The notes: a model not told the origin generated them from the sequence alone. Shown: positions 12,375 through 28,500, counted from the stretch's first letter. The stretch: 64,000 nucleotides of DNA from Ancylobacter sp. SL191 (GCF_026625645.1 NZ_CP113056.1:3757001-3821000), one strand, 5' to 3'. Numbers and translations: made by a program.

Positions 12375-12746
12375 TCACTTCGGCCGCTTCGCGCCGTACT
12401 TCGACCGGCGCTGCTTGCGGTTCTTGACGCCCTGCGTATCGAGCACGCCGCGCAGGATGTGATAGCGCACGCCGGGAAGATCCTTGACGCGGCCGCCGCG
12501 GATCATCACCACGGAGTGCTCCTGCAGGTTGTGCCCCTCACCGGGGATGTAACCGATGACTTCGTAGCCATTGGTCAGACGTACCTTGGCGACCTTACGA
12601 AGGGCCGAGTTCGGCTTCTTCGGGGTCGTCGTGTAGACGCGGGTGCAAACGCCGCGCTTCTGCGGGCTGGCCTGCAGCGCCGGAACCTTGTTCCGGGCCT
12701 TCTGGGCTTCCCGCGGCTTGCGGATCAGCTGGTTGATCGTCGGCAC
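12375..12746 (-). CDS. rpsL: 30S ribosomal protein S12
   Basis: The 123-residue S12 has the decoding-loop motifs [18 protein letters not shown] and [17 protein letters not shown], with the lysines that normally give streptomycin sensitivity intact. It is the first gene of the str unit. Upstream is a promoter about 310 bases away and a structured leader (separate entries). Confidence 0.98.
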   Translation of the reverse strand: MPTINQLIRKPREAQKARNKVPALQASPQKRGVCTRVYTTTPKKPNSALRKVAKVRLTNGYEVIGYIPGEGHNLQEHSVVMIRGGRVKDLPGVRYHILRGVLDTQGVKNRKQRRSKYGAKRPK

Positions 12747-12874
12747 TTCTCTCGCCTTCGTCTCGCTGCGCCGGAACAGGAGTGTTCCGCGCTACCCAAT
12801 TCCGCGGCTACAACCGCAATTTCGCTCTCGACGGATCGGAACAGTCCGCACGGTCCATTGCTGCGAACGAAACA

Positions 12875-12908
12875 AGCGCCGTCGGCCATAGTCATGGCCG
12901 AGGGCGCT
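12875..12908 (-). promoter_or_regulatory. Terminator-like hairpin in the rpsL leader (candidate attenuator)
   Basis: The two arms are 15 bases each with one mismatch (AGCGCC, mismatch, TCGGCCAT, then the complement) around a 4-base loop. On the minus strand the hairpin is followed by TTGTTTCGTT. It lies about 130 bases upstream of rpsL and about 145 bases downstream of the predicted start point. The stop codon of a small upstream ORF falls at the hairpin apex. Confidence 0.5.
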
Positions 12909-12975
12909 GAACGTTCAGAGGATCACGGGACAGCAAGCTGTCAGTCGCGATCATGCGCCGGTATTGATCGTGCAT
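12892..12975 (-). CDS. Possible leader peptide upstream of rpsL
   Basis: A 27-codon open frame starts at ATG 12975 (a second ATG at 12954 would give 20 codons). The product is Arg-rich and ends DPLNVQRPRP, with its TGA at the apex of the terminator-like hairpin. It lies inside the predicted rpsL leader RNA. The ribosome binding site is weak (GGGA) and I do not recognise the peptide; it may be a chance ORF. Confidence 0.3.
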   Translation of the reverse strand: MHDQYRRMIATDSLLSRDPLNVQRPRP

Positions 12976-13060
12976 GCGTCCCGGCAGCGTCTTGGAATTC
13001 TGTGTCCAGACAGGGTGTCCGAACGCGGTAACTCCAACCGCCTGCCGTGAAAGTAGGCGC

Positions 13061-13089
13061 CTTCTACGCGCCGACTCGGTTGCCGTCAA
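13061..13089 (-). promoter_or_regulatory. Promoter of the rpsL-rpsG-fusA-tuf unit
   Basis: On the minus strand TTGACG (13089-13084) and TAGAAG (13066-13061) are separated by 17 bases, a good match to a housekeeping-sigma promoter. Transcription would start near 13054, giving a leader of roughly 310 bases before rpsL. The rest of 12747-13205 shows no gene apart from the possible leader peptide. Confidence 0.6.
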
Positions 13090-13205
13090 GCCCGAAAGCA
13101 AGCATTGGCCGGGGTTCGGGGCCGATCCGGCGCCGCTTCAGGGCTTTGTGACACTTCAGTGTAGCGAAAATCAGGCGCTTAGCCTCAGTGGTCGCGGTCG
13201 TAAGG

Positions 13206-13661
13206 TCAGTTCTGCGTGGAACGCAGAGATGAGTCGATCGAATCGCGAATCTGCATCAACCCGTCCCGCATCGCGGCGAGTTGCTCCGGCGGGCATGCCG
13301 CCGCGCGCAGCAGGGTGGCTGGCATGGCTTCAGCCCGCATCTGGAGAGCCCTCCCCGCCTCGGTGAGCGCAATGATGACCTGGCGCTCGCTTGCCGGATT
13401 GCGCCGGCGTGTGACGAGCCCCTGGGATTCGAGTCGCTTCAGCAGCGGGGTGAGCGTGCTCGATTCGAGCTGCAGCCGCGCGGCAAGGCTCCCGACGCTC
13501 TGCTCCCCATCCTCCCAGAGCAGGAGCATGGCGAGGTATTGCGGATAGGTCAGGCCGAGCCGGTCCAGCACCGGACGGTAGGCGCGCGTCACCGCGTGCA
13601 GCGCCGAATAGAGCGCGAAGCAGAATTGCGCGTCGAGGGTCGGCAGGTCGTCCATCGCCAT
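13206..13661 (-). CDS. ohrR: OhrR, MarR-family organic peroxide sensor
   Basis: The 151-residue MarR-type repressor has the OhrR hallmark cysteine at residue 14 in LDAQFCFALYSALHAV, a winged-helix core (LTYPQYLAMLLLW, LTPLLKRLESQGLVTRRR) and C-terminal dimer helices. Oxidation of that cysteine by organic hydroperoxides releases DNA in characterised homologues. AGGAG lies 8 bases before the ATG at 13661. It is divergent from ohr, and two matching palindromic boxes lie in the shared 174-base gap, the normal autoregulated arrangement. Confidence 0.93.
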   Translation of the reverse strand: MAMDDLPTLDAQFCFALYSALHAVTRAYRPVLDRLGLTYPQYLAMLLLWEDGEQSVGSLAARLQLESSTLTPLLKRLESQGLVTRRRNPASERQVIIALTEAGRALQMRAEAMPATLLRAAACPPEQLAAMRDGLMQIRDSIDSSLRSTQN

Positions 13662-13696
13662 GGCCGTGGCTCCTTGATTGCCCCTGCGCGTTCTAT

Positions 13697-13708
13697 ATCG
13701 TGTGCGAT
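13697..13708. promoter_or_regulatory. Candidate OhrR operator box 1
   Basis: A 12-base imperfect palindrome, ATCG-TGTG-CGAT, lies 36 bases upstream of the ohrR start. It matches the reverse complement of box 2 at 11 of 12 positions. A further half-site, GTGCACGAT, starts close by at 13714. Confidence 0.5.
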
Positions 13709-13766
13709 TTAGTGGTGCACGATTTTTATTCTGGACAGGCCGAGCGAGAGGCGCTAGACAGGTTGT

Positions 13767-13778
13767 ATCGCACGCGAT
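13767..13778. promoter_or_regulatory. Candidate OhrR operator box 2
   Basis: A 12-base imperfect palindrome, ATCG-CACG-CGAT, lies 57 bases upstream of the ohr start and is the inverted counterpart of box 1. Two matched boxes between divergent ohrR and ohr are what an autoregulated OhrR system would show. Confidence 0.5.
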
Positions 13779-13835
13779 GGTTCTTCGCGGCACGGTTTTC
13801 GGATGCAGCGGCATCCTCACATGGGAGAGAAGATC

Positions 13836-14258
13836 ATGAAGGTTCTCTACGCGACCCAGGCGACGGCGACGGGCGGGCGTACCGGTTCGGCGGCGACGGC
13901 GGACGGCGCTCTCAAGGTCGACCTCGTCACCCCGAAGGAGCTCGGTGGTCCCGGCGGCGCCGGCAACAATCCCGAGCAGCTCTTCGCCGCCGGCTATTCC
14001 GCCTGCTTCCTCGGCGCCATCAAGTTCGTCGCTGGCCAGCAGAAGATCAAGGTCGCCGACGACAGCACCGTCACGGCGGATGTCGGCATCGGCGCGCGGG
14101 ATGATGGCCAGGGCTTCGGCCTCGATGTCGCGCTGACCATCAAGCTGCCGGGCCTGGAGCGCGCTGTGGCGGAAGATCTGGTGCAGCGGGCCCATATCGT
14201 GTGCCCCTACTCGCACGCCACCAAGGGCAGCCTGGACGTCCGCCTGACCGTCGCCTGA
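13836..14258 (+). CDS. ohr: Organic hydroperoxide reductase Ohr
   Basis: The 140-residue OsmC/Ohr-family peroxidase has both catalytic cysteines: Cys57 in AAGYSACFLGA and Cys123 in AHIVCPYSHATKG, plus Arg15 near the active site. It reduces organic and fatty-acid hydroperoxides in the cytoplasm using a lipoyl-dependent thiol relay. The ATG at 13836 has GGAGA upstream; an 11-residue longer frame is not family-like. It is divergent from its regulator ohrR. Confidence 0.95.
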   Translation: MKVLYATQATATGGRTGSAATADGALKVDLVTPKELGGPGGAGNNPEQLFAAGYSACFLGAIKFVAGQQKIKVADDSTVTADVGIGARDDGQGFGLDVALTIKLPGLERAVAEDLVQRAHIVCPYSHATKGSLDVRLTVA

Positions 14259-14408
14259 TCGCGCCGACGACGCCGACAGAAAGCTGAAACGACACAGGGC
14301 CGCTCCTCACAGGGCGGCACTGTTGTTTGTGCGACGGGCGGCGTGTGTGGATCACATCGAGGCCGGCGACACCGCATGCGCCGTCACCTCCAGCCCGCCA
14401 AAGCAAAA

Positions 14409-14440
14409 GGGCCGCCCCGTGAGGAGCGGCCCTTTCCTTT
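14409..14440. terminator. Shared terminator between ohr and rpoC
   Basis: A 7-bp stem GGGCCGC/GCGGCCC is flanked by AAAA on the left and TTTCCTTT on the right, so it can end transcripts in both directions: rpoC on the minus strand (TTTTGCTTT follows) and ohr on the plus strand. It lies about 20 bases beyond the rpoC stop. Confidence 0.85.
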
Positions 14441-14459
14441 ACGTGCCGTGCGGTGCCGA

Positions 14460-18650
<4,191 letters not shown>

Positions 18651-18732
18651 CGCCGTCTCCTTCGGCTGGACCCCGCTCCCGCCGCCGCGGGTCGCTGAGG
18701 TCACAGAAAGTTCTGTCTATGACGAGGGCGAA

Positions 18733-18760
18733 CACGAGGGGCCGCGTCCGGCCCCTCGTG
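18733..18760 (-). promoter_or_regulatory. Strong hairpin between rpoB and rpoC
   Basis: A perfect 11-bp stem, CACGAGGGGCC/GGCCCCTCGTG, with a 6-base loop lies 17 bases after the rpoB stop. No T-run follows on the minus strand, so it is not a simple terminator. It may be an RNA processing or 3'-end-protecting element. Confidence 0.55.
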
Positions 18761-18776
18761 CTGGTCAGTCAGTCGG

Positions 18777-22907
<4,131 letters not shown>

Positions 22908-23145
22908 GTCGCTCCTCGCTCCGTCCGAAAAACCGTCGCGTCAGCCGCTCCAAGGGGCAGATGCCCAACAGCCGCGGTGACGCATCACACATGCAACAAT
23001 ACGAGCAGGCGACGGCGCACGGCGCCGTTCCTGCCGGGTTGCGCATCCGACGGCTCGCCGGACGACCCCCATCATCGGGATCGTCGGGGAAGCCGTCGGG
23101 GGCCTCCCGCCTCGCCCCATCCCGCCAGGGCGGTGGACGAAGGCA

Positions 23146-23173
23146 GAGGCCGCCGGGGTTAGCCGGCGGCCTC
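23146..23173 (-). promoter_or_regulatory. Hairpin in the rplL-rpoB gap (candidate attenuator)
   Basis: A perfect 11-bp stem, GAGGCCGCCGG/CCGGCGGCCTC, with a 6-base loop begins 16 bases after the rplL stop. No clear poly-T follows. In other bacteria this gap holds a partial terminator that sets the ribosomal-protein to polymerase ratio; the position here is the same. The rest of the 281-base gap holds no gene I can see. Confidence 0.55.
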
Positions 23174-23188
23174 GAAATGATCGTCAGA

Positions 23189-23563
<375 letters not shown>

Positions 23564-23613
23564 TTTACTTAAGTCCTTGGATTTCGGTTCGAACCAGTAT
23601 TACCGGTAAAGCC

Positions 23614-24132
23614 TCACGCGGCTTCGTTCTCTTTGGCATAGGCCGCGAACACGCGGGCGAGCTTAGCCGCCGGCGCGGTGCTGAGCTGGGCGATCTTGGT
23701 CGCCGGGGCCTGGATAAGGCCAACCAGCTTCGCACGCAGTTCATCAAGGGACGGCATGGTGGCCAGAGCCTTCACACCATCCACATTCAGGGCCGCCTTG
23801 CCGAAGGCGCCGCCAAGGATCACGAACTTGTCGTTGGTCTTGGCGAAGTCCACGGCAACCTTCGGAGCCGCAACAGGATCGCTCGAATAAGCGATAATGG
23901 TCGGACCCTTCAGCAGGGACGCGACATGTGCGACTTCCGAACCTTCGAGAGCGATCTTCGCGAGGCGGTTCTTCGCCACCTTCACGGTCGCACCGGCCGC
24001 CTTCATCTGACGGCGCAGGGCCGACATCTGGGCGACGGTGAGGCCGGAATAGTGGGCCACGACGACGACCGAGGTGTTCTGGAACACATCGGACAGCGAC
24101 GTGACGAGCTCTTCTTTTTGCGCTCGATCCAC
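23614..24132 (-). CDS. rplJ: 50S ribosomal protein L10
   Basis: The 172-residue L10 begins [13 protein letters not shown] from a GTG at 24132, with GGAGAG 8 bases upstream. A longer frame to an ATG at 24210 lacks L10 similarity and would run through the structured leader. The C-terminal helix binds L7/L12 dimers. As the first gene of rplJL-rpoBC it is the likely point of autogenous control. Confidence 0.95.
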   Translation of the reverse strand: MDRAQKEELVTSLSDVFQNTSVVVVAHYSGLTVAQMSALRRQMKAAGATVKVAKNRLAKIALEGSEVAHVASLLKGPTIIAYSSDPVAAPKVAVDFAKTNDKFVILGGAFGKAALNVDGVKALATMPSLDELRAKLVGLIQAPATKIAQLSTAPAAKLARVFAAYAKENEAA

Positions 24133-24162
24133 TTCACTTGCTCTCCGGTGGCGAGGAAGAAA

Positions 24163-24205
24163 GCCTTCCCCGCCGGGTTTGCGCCTTGTCACCACCCGGA
24201 AGGGC
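24163..24205 (-). promoter_or_regulatory. Candidate L10-type leader element
   Basis: About 30 bases upstream of the rplJ start the leader RNA can fold into GCC(C)TTCC/GGAAGGC, then GGGT/ACCC, closing an asymmetric loop containing GGTGACAAGGCGCAA. This position and bent two-part stem resemble the L10 leader, where L10-L12 binds to shut off translation. No covariance model was run, so the assignment is tentative. Confidence 0.45.
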
Positions 24206-24386
24206 GGCAACGGTTAGCATCCTGTCCCCTTGGGAACCGGTAAACCGGCCAAGGCGCTGGTTCGAGCCGAAATCCAAGTCCCGGAAAACCGGAACCTTTC
24301 ACGCGGTCGTACCCCGTCTATGCTGGCCCCTGCGGGATTAAGCCACCTCGAATGAGGGGCGCCGGCAGTCTCGGACAGGACTTAAA

Positions 24387-24410
24387 GCCGGCAGGGCGAG
24401 CCCTACCGGC
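24387..24410 (-). promoter_or_regulatory. Hairpin in the distal rplJ leader
   Basis: A 10-bp stem (one G-T pair), GCCGGTAGGG/CCCTGCCGGC, with a 4-base loop is followed on the minus strand by TTTAAG. It lies about 75 bases downstream of the predicted start point and could be a weak terminator or a pause structure. Confidence 0.4.
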
Positions 24411-24490
24411 CTCTCCATCCAATTTTACTCGGATGAAAGCCTCAAATTTTATCGACTCGCGCCCGACTCGTCGCCGAGCGCGAAACCGCC

Positions 24491-24519
24491 CATATAGAGG
24501 GTCGTTCTGGATTTGTCAC
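24491..24519 (-). promoter_or_regulatory. Promoter of rplJ-rplL-rpoB-rpoC
   Basis: On the minus strand GTGACA (24519-24514) and TATATG (24496-24491) are separated by 17 bases, matching the housekeeping -35/-10 consensus well. Transcription would start near 24484, giving a leader of about 350 bases before rplJ. The -35 box sits inside the left arm of a perfect inverted repeat. Confidence 0.65.
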
Positions 24520-24549
24520 CCCTGATAGCATCCGGGGCTTGACAAATCC
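24509..24549. repeat. 10-bp perfect inverted repeat over the rplJ promoter
   Basis: GGATTTGTCA (24509-24518) and TGACAAATCC (24540-24549) are exact inverted copies. Inside them CCCC (24519-24522) and GGGG (24534-24537) can also pair. The left arm overlaps the -35 element of the rplJ promoter. It could be a protein-binding site or, as RNA, a hairpin ending rplA transcripts; no T-run follows. Confidence 0.6.
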
Positions 24550-24565
24550 ACCCTGAGCCGATCAC

Positions 24566-24586
24566 GGCCCCGCGACCCGCGGGGCC
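24566..24586 (-). terminator. Possible terminator hairpin after rplA
   Basis: An 8-bp stem GGCCCCGC/GCGGGGCC with a 5-base loop lies 15 bases past the rplA stop, with outer CCGATC/GATCGG able to extend it. No T-run follows, so termination efficiency is uncertain. Confidence 0.45.
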
Positions 24587-24600
24587 GCCGGATCGGGTCA

Positions 24601-25302
24601 TCAGGCCGGGTTCAGGACCGAGGCAGTCTCGACCTTGAGGCCCGGGCCCATGGTCGAGGACACCGCAATGCGCTGGACATAGTTGCCCTTGGCGCCGGTC
24701 GGCTTGGCCTTGACCACGGAGTCAGCGAAGGCGCGGATGTTCTCGGCGAGCTTGTCGACCGGGAACGAGGCCTTGCCGATGCCGGCGTGGATGATGCCGG
24801 CCTTCTCGACGCGGAACTCGACCGCGCCGCCCTTGGCCGCCTCGACGGCGCCCTTGACGTCCATGGTCACGGTGCCGACCTTCGGGTTCGGCATCAGGCC
24901 GCGCGGGCCGAGCACCTTACCGAGACGACCGACGAGCGGCATGAGGTCCGGGGTCGCGATGCAGCGATCGAAGTCGATCGTGCCGCCCTGGATGGTCTCG
25001 AGCAGATCCTCGGCGCCGACAATGTCTGCACCCGCCGCCTTGGCTTCATCAGCCTTGGCGCCACGGGCGAACACGGCGACGCGCACGGTGCGGCCCGAGC
25101 CATTCGGCAGGTTGCAGACGCCACGGACCATCTGGTCGGCATGACGGGGATCGACGCCGAGATTCATCGCGACCTCAATGGTCTCGTCGAACTTGGCGGT
25201 GGCACGCTCCTTGAGCAGCACCAGGGCCTCGTCGAGACCGTAGAGCTTCACCGGATCGATACCGTCGCGCACCGCGCGAACACGCTTGGAAACCTTGGCC
25301 AT
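24601..25302 (-). CDS. rplA: 50S ribosomal protein L1
   Basis: The 233-residue L1 has the two-domain fold with [18 protein letters not shown], the family signature, around residues 125-142. L1 forms the mobile stalk next to the E site and in many bacteria represses its own L11-L1 mRNA. It starts 4 bases after the rplK stop, so the two are coupled. Confidence 0.98.
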   Translation of the reverse strand: MAKVSKRVRAVRDGIDPVKLYGLDEALVLLKERATAKFDETIEVAMNLGVDPRHADQMVRGVCNLPNGSGRTVRVAVFARGAKADEAKAAGADIVGAEDLLETIQGGTIDFDRCIATPDLMPLVGRLGKVLGPRGLMPNPKVGTVTMDVKGAVEAAKGGAVEFRVEKAGIIHAGIGKASFPVDKLAENIRAFADSVVKAKPTGAKGNYVQRIAVSSTMGPGLKVETASVLNPA

Positions 25303-25306
25303 CAGC

Positions 25307-25756
25307 TCAACCCACCACTTCGAGGCCCATGGAACGGGCGGAGCCCTCGATCATGCGGACCGCCGATTCGACGGTGTCGCAGTTCAGATCCTTCATCTTC
25401 ATCGCCGCGATCTCGCGCATCTGCTCCTGCGAGATCTTGCCGACGAAGCCGCCCTTGCCGGGGGTCTTCGAGCCCGAGCCGGGCTTCTTCTTCGTGACCA
25501 GACCCGCCGCCTTCTTCAGGAAGTAGGAGACCGGGGGGGTCTTGAGTTCGAAGGTGAAGGAACGATCCTGATACGCGGTGATCAGGACGGGGATCGGCAT
25601 CCCCTTTTCCATCTGGGCGGTCTGGGCGTTGAACGCCTTGCAGAATTCCATGATGTTCAGGCCGCGCTGGCCGAGCGCGGGACCGATCGGCGGGGCCGGG
25701 TTGGCCGAGCCGGCCGGCACCTGCAGCTTCACATAGCCGGTAATCTTCTTCGCCAT
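25307..25756 (-). CDS. rplK: 50S ribosomal protein L11
   Basis: The 149-residue L11 starts [20 protein letters not shown] and has the thiostrepton-region motif [19 protein letters not shown]. It forms the base of the GTPase centre with L10. An upstream 21-residue extension is not family-like. Unlike the common nusG-rplK order, two unrelated genes lie between rplK and nusG, so rplKA probably has its own promoter; I found no clear one in 25757-26014. Confidence 0.98.
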   Translation of the reverse strand: MAKKITGYVKLQVPAGSANPAPPIGPALGQRGLNIMEFCKAFNAQTAQMEKGMPIPVLITAYQDRSFTFELKTPPVSYFLKKAAGLVTKKKPGSGSKTPGKGGFVGKISQEQMREIAAMKMKDLNCDTVESAVRMIEGSARSMGLEVVG

Positions 25757-26014
25757 GAAAGGCTCCTGCTGCACTGACGGCTGCCAGGCCATCAGCACAA
25801 AACACGCCGTCACGGCCATGTGGAGCCGTGGGCGACGTGGGTTCCGGGTCGCGGTTGCGGCACGTGTGTTCCGGCTGGCGAACCGGACATGCCTCCCGCG
25901 GATGTAGGCATCACTTGGGATGCGAGGGTCGCTTACAGCAAAATGCGCGCCAGGGGAAGGCCCCTGCCCTTTTGCGTGCCCCGGTTTAGCGGGCGCGGAC
26001 TCAGGCGGCGTGGA

Positions 26015-26392
26015 TCAGGCCGCGTCCGGCAGGCGTCGGCCGCCACGGGCACGGCCGGCCTCGCGCGCGAGGATGGCATCGGCGTCGAGACTACGGATCG
26101 GCGTTGCCATGTCGCGCGGCACGTCGCCCTCGAGCTGCAGGCTGAGATAGCGCCCGCAGCATACGCGCAGGAAAGAGGCGAAGTTCTCGACCTCGCCATG
26201 GGCGAAGGTGAGTTCCTCGTGCAGCTTGGCCAGAAGCTGGGAGACGCTCATCCCGTCGCGCTGGGCGATCTCCTCCAGCACCTGCCAATAGAGGTTCTCC
26301 AGCCGCACGCTGGTCGAGAAGCCGCTGAGGCGCACCGACTTCAGCCGCGTCTGCCAAAGCGTGCGGTCGGCCTCGATGAAGAGCTTGCACAT
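26015..26392 (-). CDS. Ribbon-helix-helix domain protein (RHH_4 type)
   Basis: The 125-residue protein has the RHH_4-type pattern: start MCKLFIEADRTLWQTRLKSVRL, then TSVRLENLYWQVLEEIAQRDGMSVSQLLAKL as the ribbon and two helices, and an NFASFLRVCCGRYL segment. This family is widespread in alphaproteobacteria and presumed to bind DNA, but its targets are unknown. The C-terminal 35 residues are Ala/Arg-rich and look disordered. It lies between the DJ-1/PfpI gene and rplK. Confidence 0.85.
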   Translation of the reverse strand: MCKLFIEADRTLWQTRLKSVRLSGFSTSVRLENLYWQVLEEIAQRDGMSVSQLLAKLHEELTFAHGEVENFASFLRVCCGRYLSLQLEGDVPRDMATPIRSLDADAILAREAGRARGGRRLPDAA

Positions 26393-26506
26393 GGATCGCC
26401 TCCTCGGGATGGATGGCCGGCGGCAGGCCGGACGCCCGCCGCCAGAATAACCCCGTTCGCCGCGCGGGCGAAGCCGCGCGATGCGTCAGGCGAACGGCAT
26501 GCCGGC

Positions 26507-27109
26507 TCACGCCGCCTGCCGCACCTCCTCATGCACGATCCGCGTGCCGAGCACGGTGAGGAACTGGCCGATCCATGCGGGATGGGCCGGCCAGGCCGGA
26601 GCGCTCACCAGATTGCCGTCGGTCACCGCCGCGTCGATGGCGATGTCGGCATAAATGCCGCCGGCAAGTTCCACCTCGGCGCGGCAGGCGGGATAGGCCG
26701 AGCAGGTCCGGCCCTCCAGCACGCGCGCGCCGGCGAGTAGCTGCGCGCCATGGCAGATCGCGGCGACGGGCTTGGCGGTGTCGAAGAAGTGGCGGACGAT
26801 CTCGATGACGCGGGCGTTCATCCGCAGATATTCCGGCGCCCGGCCGCCGGGAATGACCAGGGCGTCGTAACGGGCCGGGTCGATATCGGCGAAGCTGGCG
26901 TTGAGCGCGAAGTTGTGGCCGCGCTTTTCCGAATAGGTCTGCTGGCCCTCGAAGTCGTGAATCGCGGTGTTCACGCTGTCGCCGGCCTTCTTGTCGGGAC
27001 ACACCGCATGGACGGTGTGGCCGACGGCGAGCAGCGCCTGGAACGGCACCATGACCTCGTAATCTTCCACGAAGTCGCCGACGATCATGAGAATGCGCTT
27101 GGCAGCCAT
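26507..27109 (-). CDS. DJ-1/PfpI family protein
   Basis: The 200-residue class I glutamine-amidotransferase-like protein has a nucleophile-elbow cysteine at residue 119 ([10 protein letters not shown]) followed by His120, an acidic residue near the N-terminus (GDFVEDYE) and [10 protein letters not shown]. Relatives act as glyoxalase/deglycase-like stress proteins or peptidases; the exact role is open. The ATG at 27109 has AGGA upstream. Its location between nusG and rplK is unusual. Confidence 0.88.
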   Translation of the reverse strand: MAAKRILMIVGDFVEDYEVMVPFQALLAVGHTVHAVCPDKKAGDSVNTAIHDFEGQQTYSEKRGHNFALNASFADIDPARYDALVIPGGRAPEYLRMNARVIEIVRHFFDTAKPVAAICHGAQLLAGARVLEGRTCSAYPACRAEVELAGGIYADIAIDAAVTDGNLVSAPAWPAHPAWIGQFLTVLGTRIVHEEVRQAA

Positions 27110-27230
27110 CTTGTCCTCCCCTGGATCACGGGCGGCGTGGCGTCGCCGCCTCGGATGGAGGACCAGTCTAGGCGCGTGGCGCACGGGTGGGTGTTAACCC
27201 GCTATCGCCGGCACGGGGATGCGGAGCGTC

Positions 27231-27263
27231 AAAAACGAAAATCCCCGGGACCAGCCCGGGGAT
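27231..27263 (-). terminator. Intrinsic terminator after nusG
   Basis: A perfect 9-bp stem ATCCCCGGG/CCCGGGGAT with a 5-base loop is followed on the minus strand by TTTCGTTTTT. It lies 30 bases past the nusG stop and separates nusG from the DJ-1/PfpI gene. Confidence 0.9.
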
Positions 27264-27292
27264 GCAAAATCGTCTCGGCCAGAGAGGCCGCG

Positions 27293-27823
27293 TCAGGTCT
27301 TCTCGACCTGACCGAATTCCAGTTCGACCGGCGTGGCGCGGCCGAAGATCGAGACCGCGACCTTGAGGCGCGAGCGCCCCTCGTCGACTTCCTCGACGAT
27401 GCCGTTGAACGAGGCGAACGGGCCGTCGGAGACCTTGACCGTCTCGCCGACCTCGAAGCTGATCGACGGCTTCGGGCGCTCGATGCCTTCCTGAACCTGC
27501 TGCAGGATGCGCATGGCCTCCCGCTCAGGGATCGCCATCGGCTTGTTGTCGGCGCCGAGGAAGCCGGTGACCTTCGGCGTGTTCTTGATGAGATGGAAGG
27601 CCTCGTCGGTGAGGTCCATCTTCACCAGCACATAGCCGGGGAAGAACTTGCGTTCGGCGTCGACCTTGCGGCCACGGCGCACCTCGACGACCTTTTCGGT
27701 CGGAACCAGCACCTGCTCGAACAGATCGGTGAGCCCACGCTGCGCCGCCTGTTCCTTGATGGAATCGGCGACCTTCTTCTCGAAGTTCGAATAGGCGTGG
27801 ACGATGTACCAGCGCATCGGCAT
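27293..27823 (-). CDS. nusG: Transcription antitermination/elongation factor NusG
   Basis: The 176-residue NusG has the NGN domain ([37 protein letters not shown]) and a C-terminal KOW domain ([18 protein letters not shown]). It binds beta' to raise elongation rate and links RNA polymerase to S10 or Rho. GAGGAG lies 7 bases before the ATG at 27823 (a second ATG at 27817 is possible). It is 11 bases after secE. Confidence 0.97.
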   Translation of the reverse strand: MPMRWYIVHAYSNFEKKVADSIKEQAAQRGLTDLFEQVLVPTEKVVEVRRGRKVDAERKFFPGYVLVKMDLTDEAFHLIKNTPKVTGFLGADNKPMAIPEREAMRILQQVQEGIERPKPSISFEVGETVKVSDGPFASFNGIVEEVDEGRSRLKVAVSIFGRATPVELEFGQVEKT

Positions 27824-27834
27824 CGGGTGTCTCC

Positions 27835-28032
27835 TCAACGACCGATCTGCAGGATATGCGCGATGACGAAGCTCAAGACCTGGTCGGCAACCAGGAAGAA
27901 GAGCGAGGCCAGCACGACCATGACGAAAACCATGGCGGTGGTGATCAACGTCTCGCGACGGGTCGGCCAGGTGACCTTGCGGGCTTCCGCGCGGACCTGC
28001 TGAAAGAACTCGACCGGATTCGTCTTCGCCAT
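27835..28032 (-). CDS. secE: Preprotein translocase subunit SecE
   Basis: The 65-residue SecE is the short single-helix form. It has the amphipathic motif [20 protein letters not shown] followed by one transmembrane segment ([20 protein letters not shown]). It stabilises SecY in the inner membrane. The start [10 protein letters not shown] is preferred over a long basic extension. It lies between tRNA-Trp and nusG, the classic arrangement. Confidence 0.96.
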   Translation of the reverse strand: MAKTNPVEFFQQVRAEARKVTWPTRRETLITTAMVFVMVVLASLFFLVADQVLSFVIAHILQIGR

Positions 28033-28210
28033 CTTCGTCTCGAAACGCCTCTGTGGCAGGGGCCGCGCCGCCACCTGTGTGTGTCGCGAAGGATCCGGGA
28101 GGGCCCTTCCGCGATCGGATCGTCCAAACGCGCGAAGCGGGCGTATAGCCCGCAAAGCGGCTTCGCGTCAAAGGGACGTTTGCTGCCTTGCCTGCCACCG
28201 GCGGAGAGGG

Positions 28211-28287
28211 TGGCAGGAGTGGAGGGACTCGAACCCCCAACCCCCGGTTTTGGAGACCGGTGCTCTAACCAGTTGAGCTACACTCCT
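28211..28287 (-). tRNA. tRNA-Trp (CCA)
   Basis: The cloverleaf has acceptor stem AGGAGTG/CACTCCT, D arm TAGCTCAACTGGTTAGAGCA, anticodon CCA within CGGTCTCCAAAACCG, T arm GGGGGTTCGAGTCCCTC and an encoded 3' CCA. It lies about 180 bases upstream of secE. Confidence 0.97.
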
Positions 28288-28475
28288 ACAGTCCGCGTCG
28301 CGGACCGCGTCTTCCTAGTTGATCCGTCCATCCCGTGTAAAGAGAGGAGAGCGGATCAGACGCCTCGCTCCACATCCGGCTGTGTGGAAGACCTGCCGGC
28401 GGGGAACTCCAAGACAAGGACCTGACGGCCCGAATCTCGATCGGCGTGTCATCGGCAGGCGCCGAAGACGACAAG

Positions 28476-28500
28476 ACCCGCGCCAGTGGCTGGCGCGGGT
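28476..28500 (-). terminator. Terminator after tuf2
   Basis: A perfect 10-bp stem ACCCGCGCCA/TGGCGCGGGT with a 5-base loop lies 30 bases after the tuf2 stop. It is followed on the minus strand by CTTGTCGTCTT, a modest T-rich tail. The rest of the gap to tRNA-Trp shows no gene. Confidence 0.75.
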
